Source: Pilatotrama ljubarskyi
Taxonomy: Eukaryota > Basidiomycota > Agaricomycetes > Polyporales > Polyporaceae
Assembly: GCA_022385805.1 (NCBI GenBank)
Contig: MU277681.1
Location: 72,160-136,159 of the forward strand
Reading direction: 5' to 3'
DNA: 64,000 bases
Part shown: in pieces, positions 59,680-64,000 of the stretch
Layout: each line of letters opens with the position of its first letter
How positions within the stretch are numbered: the first letter of the stretch is position 1
The notes under the pieces: model-generated
What the model was told of the DNA's origin: nothing
The model's input: the letters and a program-made list of their open reading frames with translations, nothing else
Databases searched by the model: none
Translations under genes and position numbers: made by a program

Positions 59680-60250
59680 CGCCGGCGGGGAGGACGGCAA
59701 GAGGGATGGTGGACCTCGGGACGTCGGCCGGGGTCGCTGCGGGCGATCTCTGCGTAGCTATAGCGGTATACGTAGCTGGAAGAGGAATGCATATTTTCCG
59801 CCGTCATGCCGGGGCGTGTGCCTCGCAGCACACCTGCGGAATATCCGAGGTGCGCCTGCGCTGTGGCGGGAGGGGCTGAGGACCAGGCGTCTGGAGGCGT
59901 TTGGCCGATCTGCCACCGGATCCGAGGGTTTGCGAGATTTGGAGGTCCGCCTGCCTTCCTCGTCCTTGCAGCAGTCCACTGGCAGATCCTTCTCTTTTCT
60001 CTCCCTTCTCGACCGTCCCCAGCTCTGAGCCAGCCCGTCTCCATCTCCCGCCCTCCGCTCCCGCTCCCAGCCCACACCGCCCCCTGCGTGCTGCTCGACC
60101 CCCCGCTCTCCTCGTCGCCACGGCCCCACCCTACCTTCATCCCCGCATATACTAAGCGTGCCAGGCGCACGGGTCCCGGCACCACTCCTCTTCCCGACGC
60201 TCTCTCTGACGCCCGCCTTGCTCGCCCTAGCGACAGTGACACGTACACCC
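59680..60250. other. Intergenic between NDUFAF6 and the right-edge gene
   Basis: Both flanking genes are on the plus strand. It contains the NDUFAF6 3' UTR and a strongly pyrimidine-rich leader (about 59950-60250) before the next ATG. No gene supported. Confidence 0.5.
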
Positions 60251-63200
60251 ATGGATCGTCTTTGCGGTACGTCCTACCCCCAGCCTCCTGAATGCACCTC
60301 TGGCTGATGCCAGCTCTGGCGGTGACTAGATGAGATACTGCAAATTATATTGAACGAGCTACACAACCCTGTCGCATTCACCCTCATCTCCAGGCGCCAT
60401 CACCAATTTGCGCAAGACCCCTACGTCCGCGCGTCGTACTTTCTCGCCCGCTATGGACGCATCCAGGCACTCTACTGGGCTTTGGGACGGGGCAAGCTGC
60501 TGAACGAGCGGGTCATCGACGTGCGTGCCTGCTCCTTTCTCCTTCCTCTTGGCGCTCGGTCCCTGTCATACTCCTGCCCTGGCCGCCGCAGCCATGCGCC
60601 TCTCATCTGGGCTCATGCCTTTCCCACAGCGTATGCTCATCATCGTCATGTCCGCAGATCCTCTTGAGCAGCGGCGCACATCTGTCCCGCTATCTCGTCC
60701 AATGCGCGATGCACCACTATTTCCGCACCCAGGTGCCGTTCATCAAGACGCGCTGGGTGCGCACGATCCCGCTGCCCGTCTTCTCGTACTTCCTCGCCAT
60801 TGCGTCGCGCATGTACGGAGACATACCGGTCGCGAAGGGCGAGGACGATGGGTCCATATTGACGCTGCTGCTGAAGCAGAGTCGGTTCCCGAGTGAGTAT
60901 CGTGCCGCGAAATGGGAACAGGTCAAGGACGTGGTCGAGAAATACAAGGTGCGTTTCATAGATACTAATCGTCCTGCGGGGCCGTCTGAACTGGTCCCTC
61001 GCAGTTCATCCCTTTCTCGGACAGGGTGCGTTTGCCCCCACCGCATGGACTGACCTACGGGGAAGTCTGATATCCGCATATAGGATCCAATGATGGCCCA
61101 ATTCCCACTGGTGCTCGCGATAGAACCCCGGTTGCTGCCGTACGCACGGCAGAATGGCTTCAACATGGACCGCAAGGTGAGGTTACCAGAACCCTAGCTT
61201 ATTTGCAGCGCCATGACGTCGGCCTCCTACACAGTACCGCAACTTCGTGTTCCGCAGAATGTTTGAGAAGCCGGCGATCATGTTCGAGTCGCGCGCGGAC
61301 GAGATAGTGCAGAACGTCCGTGAGTTGTCGCGTCTGGACCCTGAGTATGCATGCGTTTCCTTTCCTCTGCGGGCAAGGCCCTTGCTTGTTCGCGCGCGGT
61401 CGATGGCTCATGTTTCTCTCTTGCGTTCTGCGTGTGTAGTATGTTTCTCAGTCGGACGGTCGCCGCGGAGATATGCATGGAAGCGAAGACAAATGAAGCG
61501 GCGTACACGGCATTAAAGCGGCTAGACAAGGAAGGCGTCCTCAGATTTGAGTTGTCGTACGTCATTGGACCCTGGTACATATGGTCTTTCGTACGAACTA
61601 ACCCGATACTGCAGCTCGGTCGTCCAGGACCTCATCAAGGTGGCTCCGCCGCTGCATCTACTGAACAAGGTCTCGAACTAACATCACATGCAGTTGTTCC
61701 TCAATACTCGCTCGGTGACGACAAGTTACACCGCCAGTGTCCTGCGGGTGCTCTACAAGGACTTCCCTTCGGAGGACCGAGCCGTCCGCCTCGTTCTGTT
61801 GCTGACTGTTTTCCTGTCCGAGCCTACGCCAGTGCCGTCCAGTCTGTCCTTGACATCTGCGACTTCGACGTCGTTAGCGCGATATGTTGAGGCGTGCCAC
61901 GAAGAGATTGAAGAAATGGGCCTCGGCCCGTTGAGCCGGAAGGACATCACCGACGTGCTCCTGAACAAGTTCGTGCCGGAGCGTTTCGGCGGCATCCTCG
62001 AGTACGCCCGCTCGATCCTCAACCTCGACAAGAGCGATATGGAGGGCATCGTGACGGACGTCGCGCTCGGGTGCCTCGAGATCGGGTGCAAGGGCAAGAT
62101 GCTCAAGAAGCTCGTCGAGGCGCACGAGTTCCTCACGGACATCATCGCCGCGCACATCGTGAAGCACTATCGCATCGAGCTCGACGACCTCCCGCCGGCG
62201 GAGGACGAGAAGGCGTGCAAAGAGTACAGCGCGCCGCTCTGTGCGGACTTCATGATGCGCGGCCGGACGCTGCTGAGTATCGAGGAGGCTACCGCTGGAC
62301 CTGTTGTCCAGATGGCTGAGCCTGCCGACACCCAGAACGCGGAGGGTGTGGAGCATGCGGGTGAGAATGCGGACGAGGCGGAGGGGATGAGCGAGGATGA
62401 GGAAGGCCCCGATGACGCCGATGCCACCGGCGATGCGGATGAGGACCTGGTACGTGCTGGACCTCGGGTGTTAGCTCCTGCTCGGGTCGCTTACCGGTTC
62501 ACCGTAGGGCACGATCGGCCAGGATACGCTCTCGGCCATGATTCGTAAGGATGAAATGATGCCGACACGGAGGAGACGGTACCACGAACTATACACGAAC
62601 TATCACGATAGCATCGGCAAGCTGCCCTACCCTGCAGGTGCGTCTGTCAGACCATATAGGGTGGGAAGTCCCGCTCACCTGCTTCTCTGGGGCCAGACTA
62701 CACACAGGTCGGAACCTGGATTCACAGCCACTACGGACACCTCAGCGCCGCCGCCGCGGTCGTCCGGATCCATGCCGTCATCAACCAGAATTATAGCGTG
62801 AGCTGCATAATGTACCTTACCCCGTTATACCATACCATACTGACGTCGACCCGAAGGTGTTGCACCACCATCTCTACACAGCGGACGGCCCCTTGGTTGC
62901 GCCACGCGTGCCGACGACCTTGAAGCAGTTCAAGATCCTAGCACGCCTCGGGAGGACTCCGAGCATCGGCTTATACAATGACATCGAGTCCGGGACCGAG
63001 TTCTACTTCAGCGAGGAGGACTACCTCAGCCAGGAAGAGCTAAGCGGTGCCGTCCAATCCGCGTCGTCGGCGAAGAAGGCGCGGAAGACAAGAACGAGAT
63101 CCGAACAGGTGATCAAGTGCGAGACCAGTCCGACTCCGGGTCCTTCTACCGCTGGAGTGTCGAGACAAGTAGAGGTATCACCGGTGCAGGCGAAGAAGCG

Positions 63201-63823
63201 GCCGCGGCGGAGCGTGGCGAGCGGCGTCAAGTCGTACGTGGTGCCGGATAGCGACGACGAGGGCATCGCGGACGGCCGGGACGACTCGCTGCAGCGGTTC
63301 GCGAAGAAGAGGCGGGCAGAGTCGAACATGCAGCGCTGGATCAAGCACCTCGCGATGTTGCTCAAGGACGAGCAGAAGAAGGTGCGTGGCCCTATCCCCC
63401 GTTCGGCTTGCTTTGTGCTCTGGGGCGTGTATCGATCTGATCTCTTGCTTTGCTTGTTGCGTTGCGTTTAGTACAACGAGAGGAAACGCCGGATACACGC
63501 TGCGGCGCCACCAGGCTCGAAGGTCAAGGTGCCAAAGGTGCGTGTCTTTTGTCTTGTATGCCGGATTTTACCGGCACGCGCACCTTACTGCGGGTGCTGC
63601 TTATCGTCATCACACACGCTGACTCCTGTCTGGACGCTAGACGGAGTTCCACAAGTCGCTGGCGCTGAATCTGCCGCGGCTGCGCCGGATCGACCGGGCG
63701 AAGCGCGAGAAGCTATACGGCGCGGACGTGCCCGACGAAGACGAGAGCGAGGGCGACGAGGATGAGTACCAGTACCGGACCACGCGCGCGAAGAGGCGCA
63801 AGGTCGAAGCAGACAGGGACTAG
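60251..63823 (+). CDS. F-box-like N-terminus, long helical protein with basic nuclear-type C-terminus
   Basis: Many exons. The first is 60251-60266, then 60330-60520, 60658-60948, 61005-61025 (a 21-nt microexon, FIPFSDR), 61084-61176 and a sixth from 61235, all in phase. Further joins were read near 61600-61690, 62450-62510, 62635-62695, 62800-62860, 63380-63475 and 63540-63640. The N-terminus MDRLCDEILQIILNELHNPV and LISRRHHQFAQDPYVRASYF resembles a degenerate F-box. A helical region follows (GKLLNERVIDILLSSGAHLS, VFSYFLAIASRMYGDIPVAK), and then NKFVPERFGGILEYARSILN and DIIAAHIVKHYRIELDD. An acidic linker follows at about residues 515-560. The rest includes TWIHSHYGHLSAA, KQFKILARLGRTPSIGLYND and several basic clusters (KKRPRRS, AKKRRAE, TRAKRRKVE). 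I do not recognise the family. Nuclear location is an inference. Confidence 0.8.
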
Positions 63824-64000
63824 GTCTGTATAACCGGGTATCTGGACGCACCCGCGCGGGCAGGTAGAAGTCACGAAGTTGGGAAGGCCTGAGGGCGCGT
63901 TGTCTCCGGGGACCGGGGCGCCGCCGCGGCGCCGTCCTGTGAGCACTGATCATGAGCAGCATCTTTTTCTCCGGCGCTGCGACTGCAGCTTCGAATTCGG

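Overview
The window is nuclear DNA of a filamentous basidiomycete, most likely an agaricomycete (polypore-like); this is inferred. The genes are intron-rich, with introns mostly 50-90 nt of GT..AG type and CTRAY-like branch sites. Coding sequence is GC-rich, intergenic gaps are short, and the left edge carries a KDZ-transposon-associated cysteine-cluster gene. There is nothing prokaryotic: no operons, ribosome-binding sites or CRISPR. Gene models were spliced by hand. For most I checked that exon lengths keep phase to the stop codon. Many long open frames here start at non-ATG codons, so starts were re-chosen at ATG.

Layout. 0-4 kb: degenerate DNA with a truncated KDZ-associated CxC gene and a small orphan spliced frame. 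4-10 kb: a 10-exon PP2C phosphatase and a 973-aa disordered protein, both on the minus strand. 10-13 kb: gene-poor. 13-17 kb: two tandem plus-strand paralogues with the same C-terminal treble-clef-like zinc finger, probably a lineage-specific family. 17-25 kb, minus strand: BUD22 (18S rRNA maturation), an isopenicillin-N-synthase-like 2OG-Fe(II) oxygenase and a RAX1-like RGS membrane protein. 26-28 kb: an F-box protein. 28-34 kb, minus strand: a single-pass membrane protein and a TCP11/SOK1 protein. 34-40 kb: gene-poor, with the 3' end of a dead LINE. 40-47 kb, minus strand: V-ATPase subunit B and tubulin cofactor D, each with a GC-AG intron. 47-48 kb: a nested palindromic MITE-like cluster. 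48.7-52.2 kb: a Spo71/Mug56-type PH-domain protein.

52-60 kb is dense with small conserved genes: mitochondrial ribosomal uS12m, the SUMO ligase NSE2, a DUF6914-like protein, mitochondrial ribosomal uL29m, the complex II assembly factor SDHAF1 and the complex I assembly factor NDUFAF6. Four of these six are nuclear genes for mitochondrial translation or respiratory-chain assembly. SDHAF1/NDUFAF6 and uS12m/NSE2 are divergent pairs with short shared promoters. 60-64 kb: a long multi-exon gene with an F-box-like N-terminus and a basic nuclear-type C-terminus.

No secondary-metabolite cluster, mating-type locus or virus-like gene was recognised. The most promising undescribed items are the tandem zinc-finger family, the flipped palindrome between perfect 85-bp repeats, the conserved-looking gene at the right edge and the unusual splice structures (isolated start codon plus microexon; GC-AG introns).
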